Below are positions 9,066 through 17,276 of a stretch of DNA of 64,000 nt, piece by piece (the stretch's first letter is position 1; the number at the start of each line of letters is the position of its first letter). Source of the stretch: Rubrobacteraceae bacterium (GTDB lineage Bacteria > Actinomycetota > Rubrobacteria > Rubrobacterales > Rubrobacteraceae); assembly GCA_030448125.1 (NCBI GenBank), contig JAUJNO010000004.1, positions 1 to 64,000 of the forward strand, written 5' to 3'. The notes below the pieces were generated by a model that ran no database searches, had not been told where the DNA came from, and saw only the letters and a program-made list of their open reading frames with translations. Made by a program: the position numbers and the translations under genes.

Positions 9066-9833
9066 GTGATCGACTACCACTTGCACGTCATAGCGCACGG
9101 CGACCGGCCGATGACGGTCGACAACATCCTGGCCTACCTGGAGGTCGCCAAGAGCCGCGGCCTGCGGCAGATGGGCATAACGGAGCATGACCGCTACCTC
9201 GACGACATAGACCTCGCCGCCTTTCAGGAGGCCCGCGAGAAGTACCAGGACGTGGAGCTGCGCCTGGGTATAGAGATAGACTTCGTCCCCGGCGCGGAGG
9301 AGAGGATGGACCGCGACTCCTCCGCCCTTCCCTACGATTACGTCATCGGGAGCGTGCATCGGGTGGACAACGAGGAGGTCGACCACCCGCAGCACCAGGA
9401 AATCTACGCGAAGTGGGAGACCTACGACCTCTACGAGGCGTACTACAAGAACGTCCGCGAGGCGGCCCTCTCCGGGCGCTTCGAGATCCTCGGTCACCCC
9501 GACCTCATAAAGATCTTCCGCCACTTCCCCGACCGGGACATCACCCCGATGTTGGAGGAGACAGCCGACGCCGTGGCCGAATCGGGCATCGTAGTAGACG
9601 TGAACGCGGCGGGCTTGAGGAAACCGATAGGCGAGATCTACCCTTCCCGCGATCTGCTAGAGATGTTCCACCGCCGCGGCGTCCCCATAATCCTCTCTTC
9701 GGACGCCCACGCCCCCGACCAGGTCGCCGCCGGCTACGAGAAGAGCCTGAAGCTCGTTCACGACGTCGGCTACCGGGAGGTCGTCACCTTCAAGGACCGC
9801 GAACGCGGCACCCTCCCGCTGCAACCGGAATGA
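9066..9833 (+). CDS. PHP-domain histidinol-phosphatase-like phosphoesterase
   Basis: 255 residues from a GTG with CGGAGGA upstream. PHP metal-binding motifs are visible: DYHLHV at the start, GITEHDRY near residue 37, the acidic GIEIDFVPG near 75, IGSVHRVD near 97, ILGHPDLIKIF near 143 and the final SSDAHAPDQV near 215. This is the HisJ-type histidinol-phosphate phosphatase family, although related PHP phosphatases act on other substrates. The stop overlaps the ATG of an AlaX-type editing gene, an arrangement that suggests translational coupling rather than a histidine operon. Confidence 0.88.
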   Translation: MIDYHLHVIAHGDRPMTVDNILAYLEVAKSRGLRQMGITEHDRYLDDIDLAAFQEAREKYQDVELRLGIEIDFVPGAEERMDRDSSALPYDYVIGSVHRVDNEEVDHPQHQEIYAKWETYDLYEAYYKNVREAALSGRFEILGHPDLIKIFRHFPDRDITPMLEETADAVAESGIVVDVNAAGLRKPIGEIYPSRDLLEMFHRRGVPIILSSDAHAPDQVAAGYEKSLKLVHDVGYREVVTFKDRERGTLPLQPE

Positions 9834-10540
9834 CCGGAGAGCTGTTCCTAAAGGACGCCTACCTCGAAGAGTTCGAGGCCGGCGTGATCAGGCTAGCCGG
9901 ACGCGAGGTCGTCCTCGACAGGACGGCCTTCTACCCCGGTGGCGGGGGCCAGCCCGCGGACAAGGGGACTCTAGGGGTCGGACCGATCCGGGCGAGCGTG
10001 GTAGATGCGCGGCGCGAAGGAGGCGAGATCGTCCACGTCCTCGACAACGCTATCCCGGACACGGTTCGGAAGCTGAACGGAGAGGTCGACTGGAAGCGGC
10101 GCTACGCTCACATGCGCTATCACACCGCCCTGCACACGCTCTCCGGCGTCATCTGGAAGGCGTTCGGCGCGAAGGTGACGGGGGGACAGATGCGCGAGGA
10201 CCGTGCCCGGATGGACTTCTCATTCCCGGGAGAGTGGACGGCAGATGTAGTCGGTGAGATAGAGCGCCTGACGAACGAGGCATTGGGCGAGGAGCGCCCC
10301 GTCAGGGTCTACGAGCTTCCCCGCGAGGAGGCGCTGAAGAACCCGGACCTCATCCGCACGCAGGTCAACCTCGTCCCGGAGAGGGTGAAGACGGTGCGAA
10401 TCGTGGAGATAGACGGCATAGACACCCAGGCCGACGGCGGCACCCACGTCGCCAACACCCGTGAGGTCGGCGCGCTGGAGATAACCGGCCACAAGAGTAA
10501 GGGTCGCCAGAACAAACGAGTAGAGTTTGTCCTGCGATGA
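9830..10540 (+). CDS. alanyl-tRNA editing protein, AlaX type
   Basis: 236 residues from an ATG overlapping the previous stop (ATGA). It contains the editing-domain motifs of AlaRS second-domain proteins: DRTAFYPGGGGQPADKGTL, the zinc-binding HTALHTLSGVIWK (HxxxH) near residue 97, and the later GIDTQADGGTHVANT (C in most relatives is replaced by D-G-G-T-H context) near residue 205. It hydrolyses mischarged Ser- or Gly-tRNA(Ala) in trans. The length, beyond a minimal AlaX, fits AlaX-M type. The next gene overlaps by 4 bp. Confidence 0.92.
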   Translation: MTGELFLKDAYLEEFEAGVIRLAGREVVLDRTAFYPGGGGQPADKGTLGVGPIRASVVDARREGGEIVHVLDNAIPDTVRKLNGEVDWKRRYAHMRYHTALHTLSGVIWKAFGAKVTGGQMREDRARMDFSFPGEWTADVVGEIERLTNEALGEERPVRVYELPREEALKNPDLIRTQVNLVPERVKTVRIVEIDGIDTQADGGTHVANTREVGALEITGHKSKGRQNKRVEFVLR

Positions 10541-10587
10541 GAGCTCCGGAGGTCTTCCCGATGTTAAACGAGAAGATTCGACCCGAA

Positions 10588-11130
10588 ATGAGAACTTCGG
10601 CAGCCTTCCCGGCGCTACTGTTCGCCTTGCTGCTCCTCGTAGCCGGTTGCGGTGGAGAAGAGAGCACGGCCCCGGAAGAGAACGAGCCGGCGACCACGAG
10701 CACGGCCCCGGACGAGGCCACCCAGAGCACTGCCGTGCCCTCTGCCTCCGATGGATCTACCACCCTCGCAATCATCAACTCCGACGGCACGAGGACCGAG
10801 GTGGAGGCGGAGATCGCCGACGAGGCCGCCGAGCAGCAGAGGGGGCTCATGGAGCGCACCGAGCTCGCCGAGAACGCCGGCATGCTCTTCGTCTTCGAGA
10901 GGGAGCAGACGCGCTCATTTTGGATGAGGAATACCCTCATCCCGCTCTCCATTGCCTACATCGACTCCGAAGGACGTATCGTGGACATCCAGGATATGGA
11001 GCCCCTGGACGATGTCCCGCCCAATTATGTCTCGGCCGAGCCCGCCCGGTACGCCCTGGAGGTCAACCAGGGCTTCTTCGCGGAGCGGGGGGTGGAAGTG
11101 GGAAACGAGGTGGAGCTTCCCGATCTTTAG
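10588..11130 (+). CDS. DUF192 lipoprotein (copy 1)
   Basis: The ATG at 10588 gives a normal lipoprotein signal, MRTSAAFPALLFALLLLVAGC, with lipobox LVAG-C. An in-frame ATG at 10537 overlaps the alaX stop and would add a long charged leader. After a low-complexity Thr/Glu linker comes a DUF192 domain of about 110 residues (AEQQRGLMERTELAENAGMLFVF, FWMRNTLIPLSIAYID). DUF192 proteins are small exported proteins of unknown function found in bacteria and archaea. The next gene is a tandem paralog with the same start context. Confidence 0.82.
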   Translation: MRTSAAFPALLFALLLLVAGCGGEESTAPEENEPATTSTAPDEATQSTAVPSASDGSTTLAIINSDGTRTEVEAEIADEAAEQQRGLMERTELAENAGMLFVFEREQTRSFWMRNTLIPLSIAYIDSEGRIVDIQDMEPLDDVPPNYVSAEPARYALEVNQGFFAERGVEVGNEVELPDL

Positions 11131-11217
11131 GGGACATCAGCGGTTAGCACTCGAGAGCCGGGCGAGATCGTTGCGGCAGATAAATTCGTTTCGATTGTGG
11201 TTAGAATTCGCCCTCGA

Positions 11218-12105
11218 ATGAGAACGTGGATAACCACACTGGCCCTTTTAGCTTCGCTGCTCCTCGTGGCCGGCTGCGGTGGAGAGGAGGGCGAGGCTCC
11301 ATCCGAAACCCCGGTCGAGACTACTCCGACGACTACGGCGCCGGCCACGGCACCATCCGCGGAGCCCGAAGTCGCGCGGACGCCCACCTTGAGCATCATC
11401 AACTCCGGGGGCGAGAGGGTCGAGGTGGAGATCGAGATCGCCGACACCAACGCCGAGCAGACGCAGGGGCTTTCGGAGCGAACCGGGCTCGCCGAGGACG
11501 CCGGCATGCTCTTCGTCTTCGACGAGGAGCGGCCACGCTTTTTTCAGATGAGGGACACCCTGATCCCGCTCTCAATCGCCTTTATCGACGCCGGAGGCAA
11601 CATCGTGGATATCCAGGATATGCAGCCCCTGGATCAGAACCTGTATCCTTCCGCCGCGCCCGCCCAGTACGCCCTGGAGGTCAACCAGGGCTTCTTCGCG
11701 GAGCGCGGCGTGCAGGTGGGGGACACGGTGGAGTTGCCCCAGCCCAGCACCGCGGAGCCACCCGACTCTACCGGGGTGGTACAGGCTTTCCGGGACGCGG
11801 GGCTCGAGGTCGGGGAGTCCTATCCCGTCGAGCAGGAGCCGGGCTGGGAGGAGAGGCCGGTGCCCAGGACCTACGAGGAGGCGACGCGCTTTCTCGTACC
11901 CTCTCTGAGCGGAGACGCCGGGGGGAGGGTCTTCGTCTTCGAGTCCGAGGCCGACCTCCGCGCCGTGCGCGACTTCTACGAGGGCCTGGCGTCCTCCGTG
12001 CGCCCGTACGTCTACGTCGAGGGTCTGGTGCTCGTGCAGATTAGCAACGAGGTGCCGAAGGGTGAGGCGGAGAGGTACAGCACGGTGCTGAGGGAGATTG
12101 TCTAG
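11218..12105 (+). CDS. DUF192 lipoprotein with extra C-terminal domain (copy 2)
   Basis: 295 residues from the ATG at 11218. Signal MRTWITTLALLASLLLVAGC with lipobox is followed by a Thr-rich linker, then DUF192 (TQGLSERTGLAEDAGMLFVF, FFQMRDTLIPLSIAFID). Residues from about 185 form a second domain (VVQAFRDAGLEVGESYPV, FVPSLSGD-like, VFESEADLRAVRDFYEGL, YVEGLVLVQI) of a type seen alone in stress-related lipoproteins; I do not know its function. The sequence just before the ATG, AGAATTCGCCCTCGA, resembles that of copy 1, which supports tandem duplication including the start region. Confidence 0.82.
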   Translation: MRTWITTLALLASLLLVAGCGGEEGEAPSETPVETTPTTTAPATAPSAEPEVARTPTLSIINSGGERVEVEIEIADTNAEQTQGLSERTGLAEDAGMLFVFDEERPRFFQMRDTLIPLSIAFIDAGGNIVDIQDMQPLDQNLYPSAAPAQYALEVNQGFFAERGVQVGDTVELPQPSTAEPPDSTGVVQAFRDAGLEVGESYPVEQEPGWEERPVPRTYEEATRFLVPSLSGDAGGRVFVFESEADLRAVRDFYEGLASSVRPYVYVEGLVLVQISNEVPKGEAERYSTVLREIV

Positions 12106-12195
12106 CACCGCCATCTCGCGTTTCTCGACGCCGGCTTTCCGTGCAGAGAAGCCCTTCGTGATCCGTTGTTCGCTTTGACTCCGGAGCGTTAAAGC

Positions 12196-12224
12196 TTTCT
12201 CTTTCTCCATTCGGTAACTACAAT
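12196..12224 (+). promoter_or_regulatory. promoter candidate for the riboswitch-GH16 transcript
   Basis: A good -10 hexamer TACAAT lies at 12219-12224 and would start RNA at about 12231, where the riboswitch aptamer begins. The -35 region (around 12196-12201) is weak. Confidence 0.45.
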
Positions 12225-12230
12225 GAACCG

Positions 12231-12300
12231 AAGAGGCAAACCCGTTGCGAGGCGGGGACGCAAAGCCACGAGCCTCACGAAGGTAGTCGGGCTGCCGAAA
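12231..12300 (+). promoter_or_regulatory. cyclic-di-GMP-I (GEMM-I) riboswitch
   Basis: The segment matches the class I c-di-GMP aptamer in order: AGGCAAACC at 12234-12242, the conserved GGGACGCAAAGCCACG from 12254, AGCCTCACGAAGG tetraloop-receptor side, and the closing strand GTCGGGCTGCCG at 12286-12297 pairing with the opening strand. The aptamer ends directly at GAAAGGAGAAGG, the ribosome-binding site of the GH16 gene whose ATG is at 12311, so control could be at translation initiation or by a short anti-terminator. Ligand binding would link cell-surface glycan hydrolysis to c-di-GMP signalling. Confidence 0.88.
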
Positions 12301-12310
12301 GGAGAAGGGT

Positions 12311-13009
12311 ATGCGCCGGGCGTTTATTTTGTGTGTGATCGGGGTCGTCCAAGTGGGGCTGTTCGCGGGGCTTGCCTCGGCGGGGGTACTAGACTTTACC
12401 GACAACTTCGACTCCTTCGACGAGACTCGCTGGACGGAGGGTGACCACAGGCTAGGTCGTAGCTATCTCGACCCAAACAATGTGAGCGTCTCGGGCGGGA
12501 ACCTGCAGATCAAGCTTCCCAAGCGCTCGCTGGAGGGTGGGGAGATCCTCTCCGACAATCTCTACGGCTACGGCTCCTACAGTGCCAGGATGAAGCTTCC
12601 GAACGCGCCGTCCTCCATCACGGGCTTCTTTCTCTATAAGAGTCCGGATTACGAGAGCGAGATCGACATCGAGCTCTACAACGATTCTTCCGGAAGGATT
12701 ATGTTTACCACCTACGCGGGTGGCGCCCAGACCCACACCGAGACCCTGTCGCTAGGCTTCGACCCCACCGCAGGTTTCCACGAGTACGCTTTCTCCTACG
12801 ACCAAAGCTCTATAACGTTCTACGTGGACGGACAGCCGAAGAAGACATGGGATGACGGGCTGCCGACCAACTCGATGCACTTGATGGTCAACGCCTGGTT
12901 CCCCAACTGGCTAGACGGCCGCAGGCCTCGCACGGACAAGTTCCTCCTGGTCGACCGGATCCAACACGTGCAGCCGCAGACCGAGGGAACGACCAGCGAT
13001 GGATTATAG
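12311..13009 (+). CDS. secreted GH16 family glycoside hydrolase
   Basis: 232 residues. Signal peptide MRRAFILCVIGVVQVGLFAGLASAG-like (Ala-x-Ala cleavage near residue 23), then a GH16 beta-sandwich: FDSFDETRW, YGYGSYSARMKLP, the catalytic E-x-D-x-E motif in ESEIDIELY near residue 117, and HEYAFSYDQSSITFYVDG. The family hydrolyses or transglycosylates beta-1,3/1,4-glucans and related polysaccharides; substrate is not fixed by the sequence. Its 5' leader is a c-di-GMP riboswitch, so it probably remodels exopolysaccharide during a sessile/motile switch. Confidence 0.9.
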   Translation: MRRAFILCVIGVVQVGLFAGLASAGVLDFTDNFDSFDETRWTEGDHRLGRSYLDPNNVSVSGGNLQIKLPKRSLEGGEILSDNLYGYGSYSARMKLPNAPSSITGFFLYKSPDYESEIDIELYNDSSGRIMFTTYAGGAQTHTETLSLGFDPTAGFHEYAFSYDQSSITFYVDGQPKKTWDDGLPTNSMHLMVNAWFPNWLDGRRPRTDKFLLVDRIQHVQPQTEGTTSDGL

Positions 13010-13052
13010 GGAGCGGCCGATGTGATCGCCCCTGCTCCTTAGCAGAGCGTCT

Positions 13053-13544
13053 CTAGCAGGAGATCCCTTCGCCCCGCAGCGCCTCGCGTAGCGAGCCCAG
13101 AAGGCGTATAAGCTCCCGCCGCTCGTCCTCGGAGAGGTCCACGAACAGCCCCGCCACGCCTGCCCGGTGGCCGTTATACATGCTGTCGGTCGTCTCGGCG
13201 CCTCTCGAGGTCAGCTCGATGACGGTCGCTCGCCGGTCGGTCGGGTGAGGCCTGCGCCTGACGAGCCCTTCGTCCTCCAGGGCGTCCACCAGCGCCGTGA
13301 CGTTGCGCCGGGTCACCCCAGATCGTCGCTTATGCCGCTCATGATCTGCGACCCGTTGCAGTGCAGCGTGCCCAGTAGCCGCATCCGCGCGTAGGTCACG
13401 CCGCCTTCCTGAAGCCGCGACCTGACCCATTTTAGATAACAAGGCCCGAAAGCGGCGAACTCGATCCACGGGCCGCAGGGCCGAACCCTCGACCACCGGT
13501 TCCGGGCTTACCGCGTCCATCCCATCCTCCCCACGTTCGACCAT
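13053..13544 (-). pseudogene. MarR-family regulator, frame disturbed by two compensating indels
   Basis: The open frame (163 codons) has a MarR ending: VTRRNVTALVDALEDEGLVRRRPHPTDRRATVIELTSRG with the winged-helix recognition helix and wing. The middle (about 13325-13425) is nonsense in this frame, but a neighbouring frame reads LQEGGVTYARMRLLGTL and NGSQIMSGISDDLG, exactly the missing DNA-binding helices. One indel near 13428 and one at the GGGG near 13320 restore the frame. It is either an inactivated gene or one with two base errors. It is divergent from the SDR-ABC exporter block and may have repressed it. Confidence 0.75.
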
Positions 13545-13641
13545 CCCAATAACTTCTTACCCCCACCTTGCTTCTAATATCTTCCGGTATTTGACGGGTA
13601 GCATTTATTAAACTGGATGTTACTGTGAAACGATACGCTAT

Positions 13642-13663
13642 ATGCTGGCATCTATGCCGGCAT
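13642..13663. promoter_or_regulatory. 22-bp palindromic operator candidate
   Basis: ATGCTGGCAT-CT-ATGCCGGCAT: two 10-bp arms with one mismatch and a 2-bp spacer, between the divergent MarR and SDR genes. A TATATG box just in front overlaps the left arm. MarR proteins bind palindromes of this size, so this is the natural site for the adjacent regulator. Confidence 0.5.
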
Positions 13664-13831
13664 CATCGGGTCCGGGTTTCGACCGCTGGTCCACGGAGGC
13701 GAGAACGGCCTCCGCTACCGGCGGGTTGTTTCGTGGACCCGGTTACGGGGCGCGGACGTTCCGGGTGCAATACTGGGCTCTTACTGGCGACGGCGGTATA
13801 GACTCGGGGCCGGTAGATAAAAGACGGAAGG

Positions 13832-14707
13832 ATGGTTTTGGAAAACGCGAGCGGTGGCATGGGCGGCAAGGTGGTTCTGATCACGGGTGGCACCTCCGGC
13901 ATCGGCAAGGCCGCGGCGACGGCGCTGGCCGCGATGGGGGCGAAGATCGTCGTGACCGGGCGCAACAGAGAGAGGGGAGAGAGGGCGGTCGAAGAGATAC
14001 GGCGCGAGTCCGGCGGCGACGAGATCTCCCTGCTGGTCGCGGATCTCACGGTCCAGGCCGAGGTTCGGCGGCTGGCCGAAGAGTTCGAGGAGCGTCACGA
14101 TAGGCTCGACGTGCTCCTCAACAACGCCGGCGTCGTGCAGAGCAAGAGGACCGAGACCCCGGATGGGCTCGAGACGACGCTCGCCGTCAACCACCTCGCC
14201 CCGTTCCTGCTGACGAATCTGCTGCTCGGCCTGCTAAAGAGGAGCGCGCCGTCCCGGATCATCACGGTCGCCTCCGAGGCGCAGCGGTGGGGGAAGCTGG
14301 ATCTCGACGACCTGCAATCCACACGTAAGTACAGGGGAATGCCGGTCTACGGGATGACCAAGCTAGCCAACATCATGTTCACCTTCGAGTTGGCCGAGCG
14401 CCTGCGCGGCACCGGCGTTACGGCCAACTGCGTCCATCCCGGCGCGGTCAACACGAACTTCGGCACGAACAACAGCGGCCTCGGGACGCTGCTCTTCCGG
14501 GTGTCCAAGCCGTTCATGCGGTCGCCCGAGCAGGGGGCGGACACGGTTATCTACCTCGCCTCCTCGCCCGACGTCGAGGGGATGACCGGCAAGTACCTTT
14601 CGGACCGCAAGCTGATCACCGCCTCCAGACAAGCCTACGATGAGGACCTGCGCAAGAGGCTGTGGGAGGCCAGCGAGGAGCTCACTAGCCTCGAGGTAGC
14701 GGCGTAG
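13832..14707 (+). CDS. SDR oxidoreductase, retinol-dehydrogenase-like
   Basis: 291 residues. Rossmann motif TGGTSGIGKAAA near residue 19, NNAGVV near 97, the catalytic serine in ITVASEAQRW near 148 and YGMTK (Tyr-x3-Lys) near 172 are all present. The C-terminal region resembles the light-dependent/retinol dehydrogenase subfamily of SDRs that act on aldehydes or ketones with NADP(H). A second in-frame ATG at 13859 may be the real start. The stop touches the ATG of a DrrA-like ATPase, so the enzyme may belong to the same detoxification operon. Confidence 0.9.
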   Translation: MVLENASGGMGGKVVLITGGTSGIGKAAATALAAMGAKIVVTGRNRERGERAVEEIRRESGGDEISLLVADLTVQAEVRRLAEEFEERHDRLDVLLNNAGVVQSKRTETPDGLETTLAVNHLAPFLLTNLLLGLLKRSAPSRIITVASEAQRWGKLDLDDLQSTRKYRGMPVYGMTKLANIMFTFELAERLRGTGVTANCVHPGAVNTNFGTNNSGLGTLLFRVSKPFMRSPEQGADTVIYLASSPDVEGMTGKYLSDRKLITASRQAYDEDLRKRLWEASEELTSLEVAA

Positions 14708-15718
14708 ATGGCCGCACCCGGCTCCGCCCGCGCGGGTATACAGGTCGAGGACCTCGTTCGGGAGTTCAAAAAGGGCCCGAGAGCGGTAGACGGCATCGAC
14801 CTCTACGTGGAGCCCGGTGAGATCTACGGCTTCCTCGGCCCGAACGGTGCCGGCAAATCCACGACGGTCCTCATGCTCACGACGCTCCTGCCTCCGACGA
14901 GCGGCGCCGCGCGGGTGGCGGGCTACGACGTCGTCAAGGAAGGTTCGAAGGTGCGGGCCGCGATCGGGGCGGCGCTCCAGGAGGCCGCTCTCGACCCGTT
15001 CCTCACCGGCCGCGAGCACCTGAGCCTCCAGGCCGCCTTGCACGGCCTGGGCCGCAAGGAGCGCAAGAAGCGCGGCGCCGAGCTCCTGGAGAGGGTCGGG
15101 CTCGTGGAGGCCGCCGACCGGAGGGTGCGGGGCTACTCCGGCGGGATGAAGCGCAGGCTCGACCTGGCGCTCGCGCTCGTACACGAGCCGCGGATCCTTT
15201 TTCTGGACGAACCGACCACCGGCCTCGACCCCCAGAGCCGCTCGGCGCTCTGGTCGGAGGTGAGCCGGCTCGCCCGCGACGAGGGCGTCACCGTCTTCCT
15301 CACGACGCAGTACCTGGAGGAGGCCGACGTGCTTGCGGACCGGGTCGGGATCATCGACCGGGGGAAGATAGTCGCCGAGGGCACGCCCGAGAAGCTGAAG
15401 GCCGAGATCGGGCGCCCCAGCGTCGAGGCGACCCCGGCGGAGGGCTCCGGGCGCGACGCGGTGGCCCGTGTCCTCTCGCGCTTCGGCGAGGAGATAGCCG
15501 CCCAATCGGGTGCGGTCTCCGTCCGGCTGGATCACGGCGCCGGCGACCTCGCCGACGTGGTGCGCACGCTCGACTCGGAGGGCGTGCGCGTAACGAACCT
15601 CCGCCTCGACGAGCCCAGCCTGGACGACGTCTTTCTGGAGAAGACGGGCCGCTCGCTGGAGGGCGAGGCGGAGCACGAGGGAGAGGCGGAGGGCTCCCCG
15701 GAGGAGGCGCGGGCGTGA
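14708..15718 (+). CDS. ABC transporter ATP-binding protein, DrrA type
   Basis: 336 residues starting immediately after the SDR stop. Walker A GPNGAGKST, signature YSGGMKRRLDLA, Walker B LFLDEPTTGLDP and H-loop TTQYLEEADVLADR are clear. The C-terminal 100 residues, ending in LRLDEPSLDDVFLEKTGRS, match the daunorubicin-resistance (DrrA) family extension. It powers the two ABC-2 permeases encoded next, overlapping by 4 bp, and likely exports an amphiphilic drug or lipid. Confidence 0.93.
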   Translation: MAAPGSARAGIQVEDLVREFKKGPRAVDGIDLYVEPGEIYGFLGPNGAGKSTTVLMLTTLLPPTSGAARVAGYDVVKEGSKVRAAIGAALQEAALDPFLTGREHLSLQAALHGLGRKERKKRGAELLERVGLVEAADRRVRGYSGGMKRRLDLALALVHEPRILFLDEPTTGLDPQSRSALWSEVSRLARDEGVTVFLTTQYLEEADVLADRVGIIDRGKIVAEGTPEKLKAEIGRPSVEATPAEGSGRDAVARVLSRFGEEIAAQSGAVSVRLDHGAGDLADVVRTLDSEGVRVTNLRLDEPSLDDVFLEKTGRSLEGEAEHEGEAEGSPEEARA

Positions 15719-16491
15719 GCTCTCCGCTCCTCGTGCAGGTCGCGAGCCTGGCGCGCCGCTCGACGTTGCGGACCATGCGGCAGCCGGCGGTAATCGTCTC
15801 GGCGATTCTCTTCCCGATGATGTTCTTCGCCATCAACGCCTACGGGCTCGACGCGGCCACGAGCATCCCCGGCTTCCCCGCCGACTCCTACCTCGACTTC
15901 GCGTTCGCCTTCCCGCTCGTACAGGCGGCGCTCTTCGGCGCGATCACCGCCGGCGCGGACCTCGCCCGCGACATCGAGAGCGGCTTCTTCGACAGGCTCT
16001 CCCTGACGCCCATGCGCCCGTCAGCCCTCTTGCTAGGAATGCTCGCGGGCGTCGTGGCTTTGGGCCTCTTGCAGGGCGTGATCTTTTTGGCCGCTGGGCT
16101 CCTCTTTGGGGTGGACGTGAAGTCGGGCCCCCTGGGGATGGTCGTGCTCGTGCTGCTCACAGTGCTCGTCGCTCTGGGCTTCGGGGGGATAGGGGCGATG
16201 CTGGCTCTGAGGACCGGCTCGGTCGAGGCGGTCGAGAGCGCCTTCCCGCTCTTTTTCGTGTCTATCTTCATGTCGAGCATCAACCTGCCGCGCGACCTTA
16301 TCGAGGCGGACTGGTTCCGCTACGTCGCGACCGCCAACCCGATCTCCTACCTCGTCGAGGGCATCCGGAGCCTCGTAATTACCGGCTGGGACGCGCAGGC
16401 CCTGTCCGTGGGCTTCGGCTGCGCTTTCGGGATCATCGCGCTCTCCATAGCCGGGGCCTCGGCGTTCTTGCGGACGAGGGTGGCACGCTGA
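15715..16491 (+). CDS. ABC-2 permease, DrrB-like (subunit 1)
   Basis: 258 residues from a GTG overlapping the ATPase stop (GTGA). Six hydrophobic segments and the conserved loop RDIESGFFDRLSLTPMRPSAL place it in the ABC-2/DrrB permease family. The following gene overlaps by one base (TGATG) and encodes a second, homologous permease, so the exporter is probably a heterodimeric channel with one ATPase. Confidence 0.9.
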   Translation: MSSPLLVQVASLARRSTLRTMRQPAVIVSAILFPMMFFAINAYGLDAATSIPGFPADSYLDFAFAFPLVQAALFGAITAGADLARDIESGFFDRLSLTPMRPSALLLGMLAGVVALGLLQGVIFLAAGLLFGVDVKSGPLGMVVLVLLTVLVALGFGGIGAMLALRTGSVEAVESAFPLFFVSIFMSSINLPRDLIEADWFRYVATANPISYLVEGIRSLVITGWDAQALSVGFGCAFGIIALSIAGASAFLRTRVAR

Positions 16492-17270
16492 TGGGGGACA
16501 GAGCCGGCGGTTTCTTCTCGGTGGCCTTCGCGGTGGCGGGGCGCCAGGTCTACAAGTACTTCGCCAACCCGGCGTTCCTGGCGCCGGCGTTCTTTCCCCT
16601 GTTCTTCTTCGTCGCGTTCGCGGGTGGGCTCACGCGGGTGGGCGACGTGCCGGGCTTCGACTACACGGGGGGCTACGTCGCCTTCCAGTATGTGTGGGCG
16701 CTGTTGCAGGCGGTCGCGATGGGAGGAGCGTTCACCGGGTTCTCCATCGCCGGGGACTTCGAGAACGGTTTCGCCCGGAGGCTCCTGCTCGCCGCCTCGA
16801 ACCGGCAAGGGATAATCCTCGGGTACACCATAGCGTCGCTCGTGCGCGCGACTATGACCGGGGTGCTCGTCACGGTCATCGCGCTCTTTGCGGGGATACC
16901 AATGAGCGGTGGGTTCGACCTCTTCGGCCTGATCGGGCTGGCCATCCTCGTGAACGTGGCGGCTACGCTCTTCGGGGCGGGGGTGGCGATGCTGCTGCGC
17001 ACCCAGCAGGCGGGGCCGGTGATACGGACCCCCATCTTCCTGGTCCTCTTCCTGGCCCCGGTCTTCGTGCCGCTGAACCTCCTGCGCGGCTGGCTCGAGA
17101 CGATAGCCCGCCTGAACCCCTTTACCACCATCCTCGACGCCGCCCGCGGCTTCCTCGTGGGCACGCCGACCAGCGTACTCCCCGCCTACGCCATCGGGGT
17201 CGCCCTCGTCGCCGTCTTCGCCCTCTGGGCCGCCTACGCCCTGCGACGCGCCGAGAAGACGGGAGCCTAG
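16491..17270 (+). CDS. ABC-2 permease, DrrB-like (subunit 2)
   Basis: 259 residues, ATG overlapping the previous stop. It has six membrane segments and the permease loop FENGFARRLLLAASNRQGI, homologous to the loop in its neighbour. It completes the DrrA-DrrB-DrrB' exporter. The next gene, a deazaflavin-dependent reductase, begins 6 bp later, so the operon continues. Confidence 0.9.
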   Translation: MGDRAGGFFSVAFAVAGRQVYKYFANPAFLAPAFFPLFFFVAFAGGLTRVGDVPGFDYTGGYVAFQYVWALLQAVAMGGAFTGFSIAGDFENGFARRLLLAASNRQGIILGYTIASLVRATMTGVLVTVIALFAGIPMSGGFDLFGLIGLAILVNVAATLFGAGVAMLLRTQQAGPVIRTPIFLVLFLAPVFVPLNLLRGWLETIARLNPFTTILDAARGFLVGTPTSVLPAYAIGVALVAVFALWAAYALRRAEKTGA

Positions 17271-17276
17271 AGTCCC

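Noticed and set aside
13642..14103. Plus-strand 153-codon frame overlapping the SDR start
   Set aside because: No ribosome site or family features; it is out of frame with the SDR gene and covers the operator.
14363..15676. 437-codon minus-strand open frame
   Set aside because: It is antisense to the SDR and DrrA genes, has low-complexity Arg/Glu/Leu content and no family motif; a GC-rich shadow frame.
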